In this document: piece after piece, positions 25,554 through 32,932 of the stretch
How positions within the stretch are numbered: the stretch's first letter is position 1
How the letters are laid out: the number at the start of each line of letters is the position of its first letter
Assembly: GCA_001723845.1 (NCBI GenBank)
Contig: MCBE01000245.1
Coordinates: forward strand, 1 to 41,756
Length of the DNA: 41,756 nucleotides
Reading direction: 5' to 3'
DNA from: Candidatus Altarchaeales archaeon WOR_SM1_SCG
GTDB taxonomy: Archaea > Altiarchaeota > Altiarchaeia > IMC4 > WOR-SM1-SCG
The notes under the pieces: generated by a model
Database searches by the model: none
What the model saw: the letters and a program-made list of their open reading frames with translations, nothing else
Told to the model about the DNA's origin: nothing
Position numbers and translations under genes: made by a program

Positions 25554-25597
25554 GATCAAGTATAATAAAAAATTTAAAAATTTAAGAGAGGTACAAA

Positions 25598-26752
25598 ATG
25601 AAAAAACAGAAGAAATCTGAAATTTGGGATGAATTGTCAAATATGGTTTCCAAAAAAGTGAAACTTGAAGATATCTATCTTGACCCTAATAATCCAAGAT
25701 TTGAAATACCGTTGAAGGAGAAAGTTCCTGATGAGCGAATAATGGAGGAAGAAATTGGGCAGATGTGCATGGAAAAAATGCGTGCAATAGGTATAACTGA
25801 TTTAACTGAAAGCATAAGAACCTCTGGTTTTTGGATTGTTGATAGAGTAGTTTTAAGACCAATATTAGATTCGGATAAGTATGTCGTTGTTGAAGGAAAT
25901 AGAAGAATTACGGCGCTTAAAACTCTTCTGAGGGCTCATAAGAGAGGAAGAATCACCTTACCTGACTATATAAAGGATGTAATTACGGAATTTGAAGCTT
26001 TGATTTATAACGGTACAGATCATGAAATTGCCTGGATTATACAAGGCTTTAGGCATACGCCCGGCATCAAATCCTGGGAACGATACCCAAAAGCTAAGTT
26101 TCTTGCTGAGTTTAAAAAAGAAAAAAAGAAAAGTTTTTCAGGAATTAGTTCAATATTTGGAATGAAAAGGATAGAGGTAACAAATTTGATTCGTTCTTTT
26201 CATGCTTTTGAACAAGCAAAAGAAGATGAGGAGTATGGAGATATTCTAGACTCTGATAAATTTGGTCATTTTTATGATATAATCCTAAAAAAACCTGAAC
26301 TTAAGAATTGGATGGGGTGGGATGATAAAAGGATGGTATTCACGGAAATAAGTAACCTAAAAAAATATCTTTCTTGGATAAGTCCAGAAGAAGGAGAAGA
26401 GAAGCCTAAGATTGATATTTCCCCTACTACGAGAGATGTTTTACCCAAACTTATTCAACAGGAGAATAAAAAACTCTTTGAAAAATTTGAAAGTGGAGAA
26501 CTTACTATTAGGCAATGCGAAGAAAATTTACTTAAGGAAGAAATTAAGGAAGAAAGCAAAAGAGAAGCATTAGACATTTCAGACGTCATAAAAAATATTG
26601 AAGGAATGAAAATGGTAATAAATACATTACCTATTGCTCAATTGCAACTAGCGGAGTCAACAAGTGAAAAAGAGCAGAAGAAAAAACTTTGTACTGCTTT
26701 GGAAGAATTGCTTAAATTTATACAAATTCAGATAGATAATCTCAAGAAATGA
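25598..26752 (+). CDS. ParB/Srx-fold DNA-binding-type protein
   Basis: The 384-aa protein has an N-terminal ParB-like domain: VKLEDIYLDPNNPRF (21-35), DLTESIRTSGFW, then VVVEGNRRITALKTL (96-110), the conserved ParB box whose relatives bind CTP or cleave nucleotides. A helix-turn-helix-like region follows near residue 185 (FSGISSIFGMKRIEVTNLIR). The C-terminal part is helical and charged. An upstream SD-like sequence (AGAGAGGTACAAAATG) marks the start. Its stop overlaps the ATG of the Mrr-like gene (ATGA), so the two products are coupled. ParB-like proteins recur in DNA-modification systems such as Dnd and Dpd, which makes a defence role plausible. Confidence 0.88.
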   Translation: MKKQKKSEIWDELSNMVSKKVKLEDIYLDPNNPRFEIPLKEKVPDERIMEEEIGQMCMEKMRAIGITDLTESIRTSGFWIVDRVVLRPILDSDKYVVVEGNRRITALKTLLRAHKRGRITLPDYIKDVITEFEALIYNGTDHEIAWIIQGFRHTPGIKSWERYPKAKFLAEFKKEKKKSFSGISSIFGMKRIEVTNLIRSFHAFEQAKEDEEYGDILDSDKFGHFYDIILKKPELKNWMGWDDKRMVFTEISNLKKYLSWISPEEGEEKPKIDISPTTRDVLPKLIQQENKKLFEKFESGELTIRQCEENLLKEEIKEESKREALDISDVIKNIEGMKMVINTLPIAQLQLAESTSEKEQKKKLCTALEELLKFIQIQIDNLKK

Positions 26753-27642
26753 TAAACTCTTCATGTTCTACTACTTTAGCAAAAAAAATTTATGAAGAAA
26801 TATTTTATTTAGAACCTCTCCAAGATAAAATAGACCTTGATGGATATTGTGAAAAAAAATTGAAAATCGAATTTCCTAATCTAAGTGATCCAGAAATCGC
26901 GGATGAGTTAGAGAACATATTAGAAAAAGTTAAATTCCGTATAAACAAAAGGAAAGAATATTGTGAAAAACAATGTATTGCTCCCGAATACGAACTTGCT
27001 GAATACCCCCCTAATCTTCTTCTGCATTACAGTTTTAAATATAATGAGCCACCATTACTTTCATTTTTGAGAAAACAAAATAGGCAAGTATTAAAAGGAA
27101 TAAATGAAATGTCTTGGGATTCTTTTGAATATCTGTGTAAGCATTTGTTAGAAATCAATGGAGTCAAACCATTAACACTTACTAAAAGAAATCAGGAGGG
27201 CATAGATTTTTGCGGATTATATGACATAGGCAGTTACACTACTTATTCTTCTTCTATGATTATCCCAAAAACTTTTACAATAAAGATTGTTGGTCAAGTA
27301 AAACATTATCCTATTGAGAAGATAAAACCAAGAGAAATAAAATCTTTCAGTACATATTGTGACGATGTCAAAAATGAGAAAGAAAGAGTAATAAAAAAGT
27401 TACCTACATGGTTTAATGAAGCTAAACGACCTGTATTGGGTGTTTTCATTACACTATCGGCCTTTACAAGGGGAACTATTGGCCACTCTGAAAATGAATG
27501 GATAGTTTTGAGAGATGGGGAGCAAGTTGTAGAAGACATCATAAAATCACCCTACAGCGAAAATTGGGTCAAAAGTATAGGTGAAAAATTAACTTTTGAC
27601 AAAGAATCATTTCTGAAATCTTTTGAAAAAAATAATACTTAA
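26749..27642 (+). CDS. Mrr-like PD-(D/E)xK restriction endonuclease candidate
   Basis: The 297-aa protein has an N-terminal helical region of unknown type (1-115) and a C-terminal Mrr-like nuclease domain. The order of elements fits Mrr_cat: WDSFEYLCKHLLEINGVKPL (123-142, with Glu127), QEGIDFCGLYDIG (Asp153) and IKIVGQVKHYPIEKIKPREI (178-197) with the QxK pair Gln183 and Lys185. The domain continues with IKSFSTYCDDV. Mrr-type enzymes cut DNA bearing modified bases. Here a radical SAM and a ParB-like gene lie just upstream, which suggests a modification-linked restriction function. Catalytic activity is inferred from the motifs. Confidence 0.82.
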   Translation: MINSSCSTTLAKKIYEEIFYLEPLQDKIDLDGYCEKKLKIEFPNLSDPEIADELENILEKVKFRINKRKEYCEKQCIAPEYELAEYPPNLLLHYSFKYNEPPLLSFLRKQNRQVLKGINEMSWDSFEYLCKHLLEINGVKPLTLTKRNQEGIDFCGLYDIGSYTTYSSSMIIPKTFTIKIVGQVKHYPIEKIKPREIKSFSTYCDDVKNEKERVIKKLPTWFNEAKRPVLGVFITLSAFTRGTIGHSENEWIVLRDGEQVVEDIIKSPYSENWVKSIGEKLTFDKESFLKSFEKNNT

Positions 27643-27676
27643 GATTATAGATTTGATGTTCCCTATTCAAAAATTT

Positions 27677-27725
27677 TGATAATATCTCTCTTGAATTTTA
27701 ATTTTAATTAATAACAGCAACAATG
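27677..27725 (+). promoter_or_regulatory. Leader/promoter of the intact dys gene
   Basis: TATCTCTCTTGAATTTTAAT then TTTAATTAATAACAGCAACA precedes the start codon. The same words, slightly shortened, precede the radical SAM gene at 24414. The left copy of dys (24017) has a different leader, the AATAATTAATAG repeats. Confidence 0.6.
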
Positions 27726-28655
27726 ATGAAAAAGGTCTCTGACATAAACCTTAAAAAAGGAATGACTGCAAATGAACTGGTAGAGCAGATGTATAAAAGC
27801 GGCGGCTTCACTGCAAAAAAATTAGCGGCAGGCGTAAACATTCTTGAAAAAATGGTAAAAGACCCGGACTGTAAAATTTTTCTTTCATTTCCCGCCTGCA
27901 TCATTTCAACGGGAACAAGAGGCATAATCAGGGACTTAATTAAAAATAAATTAGTTGATGCAGTAATCACGACCTGCGGGACACTTGACCATGACCTTGC
28001 CCGCGTGTGGAAGGACTACTATCACGGGGATTTTTTGATGGATGACAAAAAACTTCATAAAAAAGGTATCAACCGTCTCGGTAATGTATTAATTCCCAAT
28101 GAATGCTACGGCATAATTCTTGAGCAGAAGATGCAGCCGATTCTCTCTGAAATATACAATGAAGGAAAAAAAGAATTTTCAACAAGGGAAATTGTATGGG
28201 AATTCGGGAAAAAAATTAATAATGAAAATTCAATTCTTTACTGGGCGCATAAAAATAAAATCCCGATTTATGTCCCGGGAATCACGGACGGCGCCTTCGG
28301 GAGCCAACTATGGATGTTCTGGCAGGAGCATAAAGATTTCAAAATAAACCTGTTTGAGGACGAACAGGAACTCATGAATATGGTTTTTGATGCAAAAAAA
28401 ACAGGTGCCTTGATGATCGGCGGAGGGATAAGCAAGCATCATGTAATCTGGTGGAATCAATTCAGAGACGGGCTGGATTATGCTGTTTATATTACAACCG
28501 CTCCCGAGTACGACGGCTCGCTATCCGGTGCAAGAATAAGAGAAGCGGTCTCATGGGGCAAGGTAAAAGAAGATGCTAAATTTGTCACAATTGAAGGCGA
28601 TGCGACAGTAATTTTGCCGTTAATGATTGCATCTTTAATTGACAGATTGAAGTGA
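27726..28655 (+). CDS. dys: Deoxyhypusine synthase
   Basis: This protein of about 309 residues makes the deoxyhypusine residue on initiation factor aIF5A from spermidine and NAD. Conserved segments are ITTCGTLDHDLARVWKDYYH, PGITDGAFGSQLWM, and GGGISKHHVIWWNQFRDGLD containing the lysine that forms the enzyme-substrate intermediate. The words ITTAPEYDGSLSGARIREAV and SWGKV close the active site. The track start at 27723 gives MMKK; the second ATG (27726) matches the start of the truncated copy at 24017 and is preferred. This is the only complete dys in the window, so it should be the functional one. Confidence 0.95.
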   Translation: MKKVSDINLKKGMTANELVEQMYKSGGFTAKKLAAGVNILEKMVKDPDCKIFLSFPACIISTGTRGIIRDLIKNKLVDAVITTCGTLDHDLARVWKDYYHGDFLMDDKKLHKKGINRLGNVLIPNECYGIILEQKMQPILSEIYNEGKKEFSTREIVWEFGKKINNENSILYWAHKNKIPIYVPGITDGAFGSQLWMFWQEHKDFKINLFEDEQELMNMVFDAKKTGALMIGGGISKHHVIWWNQFRDGLDYAVYITTAPEYDGSLSGARIREAVSWGKVKEDAKFVTIEGDATVILPLMIASLIDRLK

Positions 28656-28702
28656 AAACTTTTTAAGGTTAAAAATTAATATTAAATTACGGGAAAACAA
28701 AA

Positions 28703-29359
28703 ATGAACAAAAAATTAATATTTTTGGGAATTATTGCACTTACGGCAGCACTGATAATAAGCGGCTGCATCGGAGGGAATGATTCTGAAAAGGCAGGCGA
28801 TGCGGAAGATAAAGAAGGTAAAGAAGAAACAGGTGGTGAATCAGCAGGCGCGGGAGAAAAAAATGATACCGGATTGGAAGCCGGCAAGGAAGAAAAAGAA
28901 GAAAATTATACAAAAAACGCTAACGAAACAGCAGAAGAAGTAAATGAAACTGTAGAAGCAAACAAAACAGAAGAATCAGAAGAGGACGACACCTGGTGTA
29001 CGGAAATTGATCCCGAAGCAAAAATGCAGGTTGAGGACGCCCCTGAACTGGACAGCGAGGAGGTTGCATGGTGCGAAAGCGAACACCAGGGGAAAATGGA
29101 AAAGCGAAAAATAAATGAAAAAACCATGTACATTTGCTGCGTTCACAGCGCGGGAAGAAGTGTCGGAATATCATTTTCAAGCACCTGGTGCTACAGCATG
29201 GACAATAAAATAGAGTTTGTTGACCGCATACAATATGGAGTTGACGGAAAGGTTGAATCGCACCAGCAGACAGTAATAGACGCGGGTGAGAGGTGCGTGA
29301 GGGAATTTGATGCAGGCGGAAATATGACAGCGGAGAGTTGTAAGCCGGTTAGTGGTTAA
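28703..29359 (+). CDS. Acidic lipoprotein with Cys-rich C-terminal domain
   Basis: The 218-aa protein has a lipoprotein signal peptide ending in LIISGCIGG. A long Glu/Lys-rich low-complexity linker follows (about 27-95), then a globular domain with paired cysteines: DTWCTEIDPEA, VAWCESEHQGK, MYICCVHSAG, STWCYSMDNK and ERCVREF. It should be anchored outside the cell membrane. I do not recognise the domain. A similar WC...C start occurs in the lipoprotein at 35617-36903, suggesting a paralogue. It lies between dys and the eS1 gene on the same strand. Confidence 0.8.
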   Translation: MNKKLIFLGIIALTAALIISGCIGGNDSEKAGDAEDKEGKEETGGESAGAGEKNDTGLEAGKEEKEENYTKNANETAEEVNETVEANKTEESEEDDTWCTEIDPEAKMQVEDAPELDSEEVAWCESEHQGKMEKRKINEKTMYICCVHSAGRSVGISFSSTWCYSMDNKIEFVDRIQYGVDGKVESHQQTVIDAGERCVREFDAGGNMTAESCKPVSG

Positions 29360-29420
29360 CATAAAATCTGTGTAAAATTCAAATTTAAAAGATTTATTTA
29401 AAACAGGCGTCGCTTTCAAT

Positions 29421-29451
29421 TGCGATATCTATTTGTATAACTCAAAAACGG
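29421..29451 (+). repeat. Dispersed leader motif upstream of the eS1 gene
   Basis: TGCGATATCTATTTGTATAA followed by CTCAAAAACGG matches 26 of 31 positions with 9135-9165. Both copies follow a GC-rich hairpin-like word (GGCGTCGC here, GGCGCAAGG there). The second copy ends at an ATG, this one does not. It may be a shared regulatory leader or a small repeat. Confidence 0.55.
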
Positions 29452-29502
29452 ACTTGATTATTTGAATTAATTTTAAGTAAATTCTAATATTCTAATTGTA
29501 AA

Positions 29503-30069
29503 ATGGCAAGAAGAAGAGGAAAAGCGATTGATAAATGGAAGCAAAAGACCAGGTATAAAATTTTAGCACCGCAGGACTATGATTACAAGGTGCTGGGAAC
29601 TACAATGTCTTCCGATGCGAAAAAGCTGGCTGGAAGAACAATTAAGGTTTCAATGAGAGATGTTACGGGAGATAAGGCAAAACAGCACCAGAACCTGATT
29701 TTTGAACTCATCACAGCGGAAGGTACGGGAGTTCATACAAAATTTAAAAAATATATTGTTGCAAGAAATTATTTAAATTCAATGGTCAGGGAAGGTTCAA
29801 GCAAGATTCAATTTGTAGAAGACATAGAATTTCCCGATGCGAAAATGAGAATAAAAATTATGGTGACAACAAGAGGGCATAAGCAATCGGCACAGAAAAA
29901 AGAGATAATAAAAAAGATGTCAAGAATGTTAAACGCCCATAAAGGAGATTCGCTCCAGAATTTTACGCATCTTTTAACTACTGAAAAATTAGGTATGGAG
30001 ATGTATCACAACATTAAAAATATCTGTCCCATCGGGCGGCTTGAAATCGCCGAGGTTTCTGTTGTTTGA
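29503..30069 (+). CDS. rps3ae: 30S ribosomal protein eS1 (S3Ae)
   Basis: The 188-aa protein is the archaeal/eukaryotic small-subunit protein eS1 (S3Ae). Diagnostic words are the basic start MARRRGKAIDKWKQKTRYKI, then LAGRTIKVSMRDVTGDKAKQ, KFKKYIVARNYLNSMVREGS, and RIKIMVTTRGHKQSAQKKEI. Length is typical of archaeal members. It sits downstream of the conserved leader motif described at 29421 and converges with pyrE. Confidence 0.97.
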   Translation: MARRRGKAIDKWKQKTRYKILAPQDYDYKVLGTTMSSDAKKLAGRTIKVSMRDVTGDKAKQHQNLIFELITAEGTGVHTKFKKYIVARNYLNSMVREGSSKIQFVEDIEFPDAKMRIKIMVTTRGHKQSAQKKEIIKKMSRMLNAHKGDSLQNFTHLLTTEKLGMEMYHNIKNICPIGRLEIAEVSVV

Positions 30070-30083
30070 TTTTTATGCGAGGG

Positions 30084-30169
30084 ATTAGGGGTTAGTTGTT
30101 AGGGGTTAGTCTTGGCTTTCTAATCCCAGATCCCAGTCCCTGACCCCCAACTCCTCTTTACTAACCCCT
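30084..30169. terminator. Long inverted repeat between convergent eS1 and pyrE genes
   Basis: ATTAGGGGTTAGTTGTTAGG and GGTTAGT on the left pair with ACTAACCCCT on the right (30160-30169), with further partial pairing between GGGGTTAG and the CCCCCAACTCC words in between. The block separates two convergent genes, so it may work as a bidirectional terminator. The GGGTTA-type words also look like a dispersed intergenic repeat. Confidence 0.6.
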
Positions 30170-30172
30170 GAC

Positions 30173-30778
30173 TTATTTATTTTGAAAAGTTGCAATATAA
30201 CTAAAAATTTTATTGTAATTTTCAATTGAAATTAAATTTTCTTTTTTCAATTCCGAAATCACATTCAGTGTGTCTGTTACTTTATGAAGTTTTAATCCGT
30301 TACTTTCAAGATTTTCCTTCCCGCCTTCAAGACGGTCAAGTATAACAACGGCATCCGGAACAATTGCACCTTCACCTTCAAGCACCTCTTTTGTTTTAAT
30401 AACGCTCCCACCAGTTGTTACCAGATCTTCAATTACAAGAACTTTATCGTTCTTATTCAGGATGCCTTCAATCTGTTTTGCCCTTCCGTGTCCTTTCGGT
30501 TCCTTTCTAAGGATTAAAAGCGGCTTTTTCATTTTATAGCAAACGGCTGATGCAAAAGGAAGGGCTCCTACGGGAACGCCTGCAATCCTATCAAAGACGA
30601 GTTTATTTTCTTCAATTAATTTTATATAAGCAGAAACAATTTTATGGAAAATTCCCGGATACGAGGGAATCAGGCGGAGGTCAACATAGTAAGGCAAAGT
30701 CCTTCCCGAGCTTCCGACAAACTCGCCGAATTTTATCGCATCGCACTCCAGGAGGAGTTTTGATATTTTTGTTTGCAT
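30173..30778 (-). CDS. pyrE: Orotate phosphoribosyltransferase
   Basis: The 201-aa protein catalyses formation of orotidine monophosphate from orotate and PRPP in pyrimidine synthesis. The PRPP-binding motif VLVIEDLVTTGGSVIK is at about residues 112-127. Other family words are SGRTLPYYVDLRLIPSYPG, IAGVPVGALPFASAVCYKM and LILRKEPKGHGRAKQIEG. Length is in the normal range. The region upstream of its start carries the first copy of the gene-tail repeat (30862-30935), so an accessory insertion lies directly behind its promoter. Confidence 0.95.
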   Translation of the reverse strand: MQTKISKLLLECDAIKFGEFVGSSGRTLPYYVDLRLIPSYPGIFHKIVSAYIKLIEENKLVFDRIAGVPVGALPFASAVCYKMKKPLLILRKEPKGHGRAKQIEGILNKNDKVLVIEDLVTTGGSVIKTKEVLEGEGAIVPDAVVILDRLEGGKENLESNGLKLHKVTDTLNVISELKKENLISIENYNKIFSYIATFQNK

Positions 30779-30861
30779 TTTGAAATTTAATTTTAAAATA
30801 TTTGAACGATAGTGAAATTATTTTCTTGGTTTGAATTATTAAATTAAATTTTATTGAAATT

Positions 30862-30935
30862 TATGGGTTCTGGTTTTTAAATTGATTATAAATTCTTTGA
30901 CTTCGGGGGTTTTCCTTGTTTTCCGACATTGAGTT
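30862..30935 (-). repeat. Gene-tail repeat, copy C (most degraded)
   Basis: On the minus strand this block reads EVKEFIINLK in one frame, the same as copies A and B (32749-32848, 32063-32206), and shares the flank ATTGAAATTTATGGGTTC with copy A. The upstream half has diverged and the stop codon is lost. It lies just upstream of pyrE. Confidence 0.7.
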
Positions 30936-30965
30936 TATTTATGGATTTTGCCCCGAGCACAAATA

Positions 30966-30989
30966 TTTTTGCATACGCGAATGCAAAAA
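30966..30989. terminator. Perfect hairpin downstream of the MNT gene
   Basis: TTTTTGCAT and ATGCAAAAA form a perfect 9-bp stem around ACGCGA. It lies about 40 bp after the stop of the minus-strand MNT gene and could terminate that transcript. Confidence 0.5.
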
Positions 30990-31028
30990 CACCCCGAAAA
31001 TCAATTTTTTGCACCCATAAATGCAAAC

Positions 31029-31661
31029 TTAAATCCATAATTTTATTGTTTCATATTCTGCATCGTTCTCTTTTAAAATTTTAATTATATCATCTGCAAG
31101 TTTTGCAGGAACAAGTAGTACAGATGGAGCAAGCCGGTATTTCTTTTTTAATATTCCCTCTTTAAATCCCTTATAAACCTTTTTCTTATGCACATTGTAG
31201 GTATATCCAAAAAATGCTCTTTTTACTCTGCTTTTCTGTGCAGGGCTTAATTTTTTTGTTGAATATTTAATGAGCATCATTGTTTTTAGCGATGGAGGAC
31301 TTCCTTTCAAAATTTTTAAATCCGGAGTTCCCCATATAATAATCCCTTCCCTTGAAACTTCCCAGAGAAAATCCGGTTCTACATCCCCGGGATCGTTTAT
31401 ATTTTTTGTGACGAATGAAAACGCATAAGGCAGATCATACTTTTTTTCTATTTCTCCTGTTATACTTAATGCAATTTTCATTTCCTCACCGACTTCCGGA
31501 TTATGGTTTGTGTCAAAGAGTAAAAGCAGGTCAATATCACTTTTCTTACTCATCTCTCCTTTTACAGCAGAGCCAAAAAGTATTACTCCGCATAAATTTG
31601 GAATCTTGTGTGCTCTTCTTACAAATTCCATTACCGGAAGCATAATATTTTCAGGTATCAT
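31029..31661 (-). CDS. MNT nucleotidyltransferase, antitoxin candidate of HEPN/MNT pair
   Basis: The 210-aa protein has an N-terminal nucleotidyltransferase core with GVILFGSAVKGEMSKKSDID (25-44), containing GS and the DxD pair Asp42/Asp44, and a later strand segment FSFVTKNINDPGD. The C-terminal half is helical and basic (KLSPAQKSRVKRAFFGYTYN). MNT proteins AMPylate and neutralise a neighbouring HEPN toxin. The HEPN-like gene ends 10 bp upstream, so both are likely cotranscribed. This copy is longer than the solitary 111-aa MNT protein at 1913-2248. Confidence 0.82.
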   Translation of the reverse strand: MIPENIMLPVMEFVRRAHKIPNLCGVILFGSAVKGEMSKKSDIDLLLLFDTNHNPEVGEEMKIALSITGEIEKKYDLPYAFSFVTKNINDPGDVEPDFLWEVSREGIIIWGTPDLKILKGSPPSLKTMMLIKYSTKKLSPAQKSRVKRAFFGYTYNVHKKKVYKGFKEGILKKKYRLAPSVLLVPAKLADDIIKILKENDAEYETIKLWI

Positions 31662-31671
31662 TTTTCTATTT

Positions 31672-32019
31672 TTATTCTTTTATCAATCTTTCAATTTTAT
31701 CAATAATTTTTAGACATTCTTTAACAACATCTCCGTTTCCCCTTCCGCCGTACCATCTTCCATGTCTCAGCGTATCAAGATGCTCAAACAAGGATGCGAT
31801 TTCATCTTCATCTGCGCCCCTGAGATATTTTGGAAGTCCGACATGAGTGTCAAGATGCTTATTATGCCTTATCTGCATACCGTAAGCAATTAAATGCAGT
31901 GCTATCCCATAAGATAATTCAACAACAGCAACAACATTCTTTCCACCAGAGTCCGGGAGGAGTTTATTTAAGCTTTCTTTTATTTCATCAGCTTTTGCTT
32001 TATGGCTATCTGGTTTCAT
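31672..32019 (-). CDS. HEPN-like protein, toxin candidate of HEPN/MNT pair
   Basis: The 115-aa all-helical protein shows a long N-terminal helix (HKAKADEIKESLNKLL), a second helix (VVAVVELSYGIALHLIAYGM) and a basic RHNKHLDTH segment near residue 51, resembling the Rx4-6H nuclease motif of HEPN proteins. A second basic loop, DTLRHGRWYGGRG, follows. Position directly upstream of an MNT gene supports a HEPN toxin. The family call rests on length, helical pattern and neighbour; sequence similarity to a specific HEPN subfamily was not tested. Copy B of the gene-tail repeat lies just upstream. Confidence 0.65.
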   Translation of the reverse strand: MKPDSHKAKADEIKESLNKLLPDSGGKNVVAVVELSYGIALHLIAYGMQIRHNKHLDTHVGLPKYLRGADEDEIASLFEHLDTLRHGRWYGGRGNGDVVKECLKIIDKIERLIKE

Positions 32020-32062
32020 GTTTGTTTGTTTGAGTTGTTAAATTAATTAATTTTAGGGAAAT

Positions 32063-32206
32063 TTATTGGTTCTGGTATTTGGTTTTTAAATTTATTATGA
32101 ATTCTTTGACTTCGGAGGTTTTTGCGTTGTCGGGGTTGAGTTGGGAGACGAGGTTGAATGTGAATTCTTCACTTCCAAAAGCAAACCACCAACTGATTTT
32201 TTCAGT
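32063..32206 (-). repeat. Gene-tail repeat, copy B (best preserved)
   Basis: On the minus strand an uninterrupted stretch after the pRiA4b-like stop reads TEKISWWFAFGSEEFTFNLV then SQLNPDNAKTSEVKEFIINL and KTKYQNQ followed by a stop. It has no start codon. The same tail is found at 32749-32848 (stop retained) and 30862-30935 (degraded). It appears to be a duplicated 3' end of an unknown gene. Confidence 0.75.
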
Positions 32207-32720
32207 ATATTATTTCACCGATCATATGGGAATGATCGTCGTCCTTTTCACAGCAATCATCACAGAGATTCTGTTTACACTCATAGCACCGCCATGTAGC
32301 AACAACCTTCTTTTTTGGTTTGCATTTTTGACAATATCTGTATCTTGTTTTATTTTTCTCTGCAACCCTTGGATATTTCTTATTGTCGCCTTCCTCCTTG
32401 GTGTCAATTAGTTCTACGATGTGTTCTATATAATCTCCAAAATCGTAAACATATTTCATCTGGCATCCTACATCAAGATTGAGAGATTTAATCTCCACAT
32501 CAGTTGAATGATCGAAATCGGTCATACCCATTGCTTTAGACGGACAGTAAGTGAGTCCTTTAATTGTAAATTCACTTAAATGCCCGTACTCGTGTTCAAA
32601 CACACCCTGAACAGCGTTATCTAAATCCTTTAATGTTTGGGAATCTTTAATTTCAATTACTCTCCAGATTCCTTTCCTATATTTCAGACAAACTTTAAAA
32701 CAGTATATTTTCATTTTCAA
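32202..32720 (-). CDS. pRiA4b ORF-3-like protein with C-terminal zinc-finger (B-box-like)
   Basis: The 172-aa protein carries the pRiA4b ORF-3-like fold, found in accessory genes of plasmids and IS1096-type elements: IYCFKVCLKYRKGIWRVIEI at the start and the family-typical YVYDFGDYIEHIVEL (90-104). A second part with Cys130, Cys133, Cys145, Cys148, Cys153, Cys156 and His163, His165 (YCQKCK, WRCYECKQNLCDDCC, HSH) resembles a B-box or similar zinc-binding finger. This combination is unusual. The function is unknown; it lies between two copies of the gene-tail repeat, as a cassette. Confidence 0.78.
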   Translation of the reverse strand: MKMKIYCFKVCLKYRKGIWRVIEIKDSQTLKDLDNAVQGVFEHEYGHLSEFTIKGLTYCPSKAMGMTDFDHSTDVEIKSLNLDVGCQMKYVYDFGDYIEHIVELIDTKEEGDNKKYPRVAEKNKTRYRYCQKCKPKKKVVATWRCYECKQNLCDDCCEKDDDHSHMIGEIIY

Positions 32721-32748
32721 CTATGTTGAATTTAATAATTATTGAAAT

Positions 32749-32848
32749 TTATGGGTTCCGGTATTGGGATTTTAAATTGATTATAAATTCTTTGACTTCG
32801 GGGGTTTTTGCGTTGTCGGGATTGAGTTGGGTTATGAATTCTATGCGA
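32749..32848 (-). repeat. Gene-tail repeat, copy A
   Basis: On the minus strand this reads IEFITQLNPDNAKTPEVKEF then IINLKSQYRNP and a stop. It differs from copy B at few residues, and the DNA flank ATTGAAATTTATGGGTTC is shared with copy C. It lies upstream of the pRiA4b-like gene. Confidence 0.75.
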
Positions 32849-32932
32849 ACTCTCAGACACCGCCTCTGATTTGAGTGATATTCATTTTATGTGTTTATTT
32901 ATAAATTGATAAGTTTTTACCATTTCCGATCA

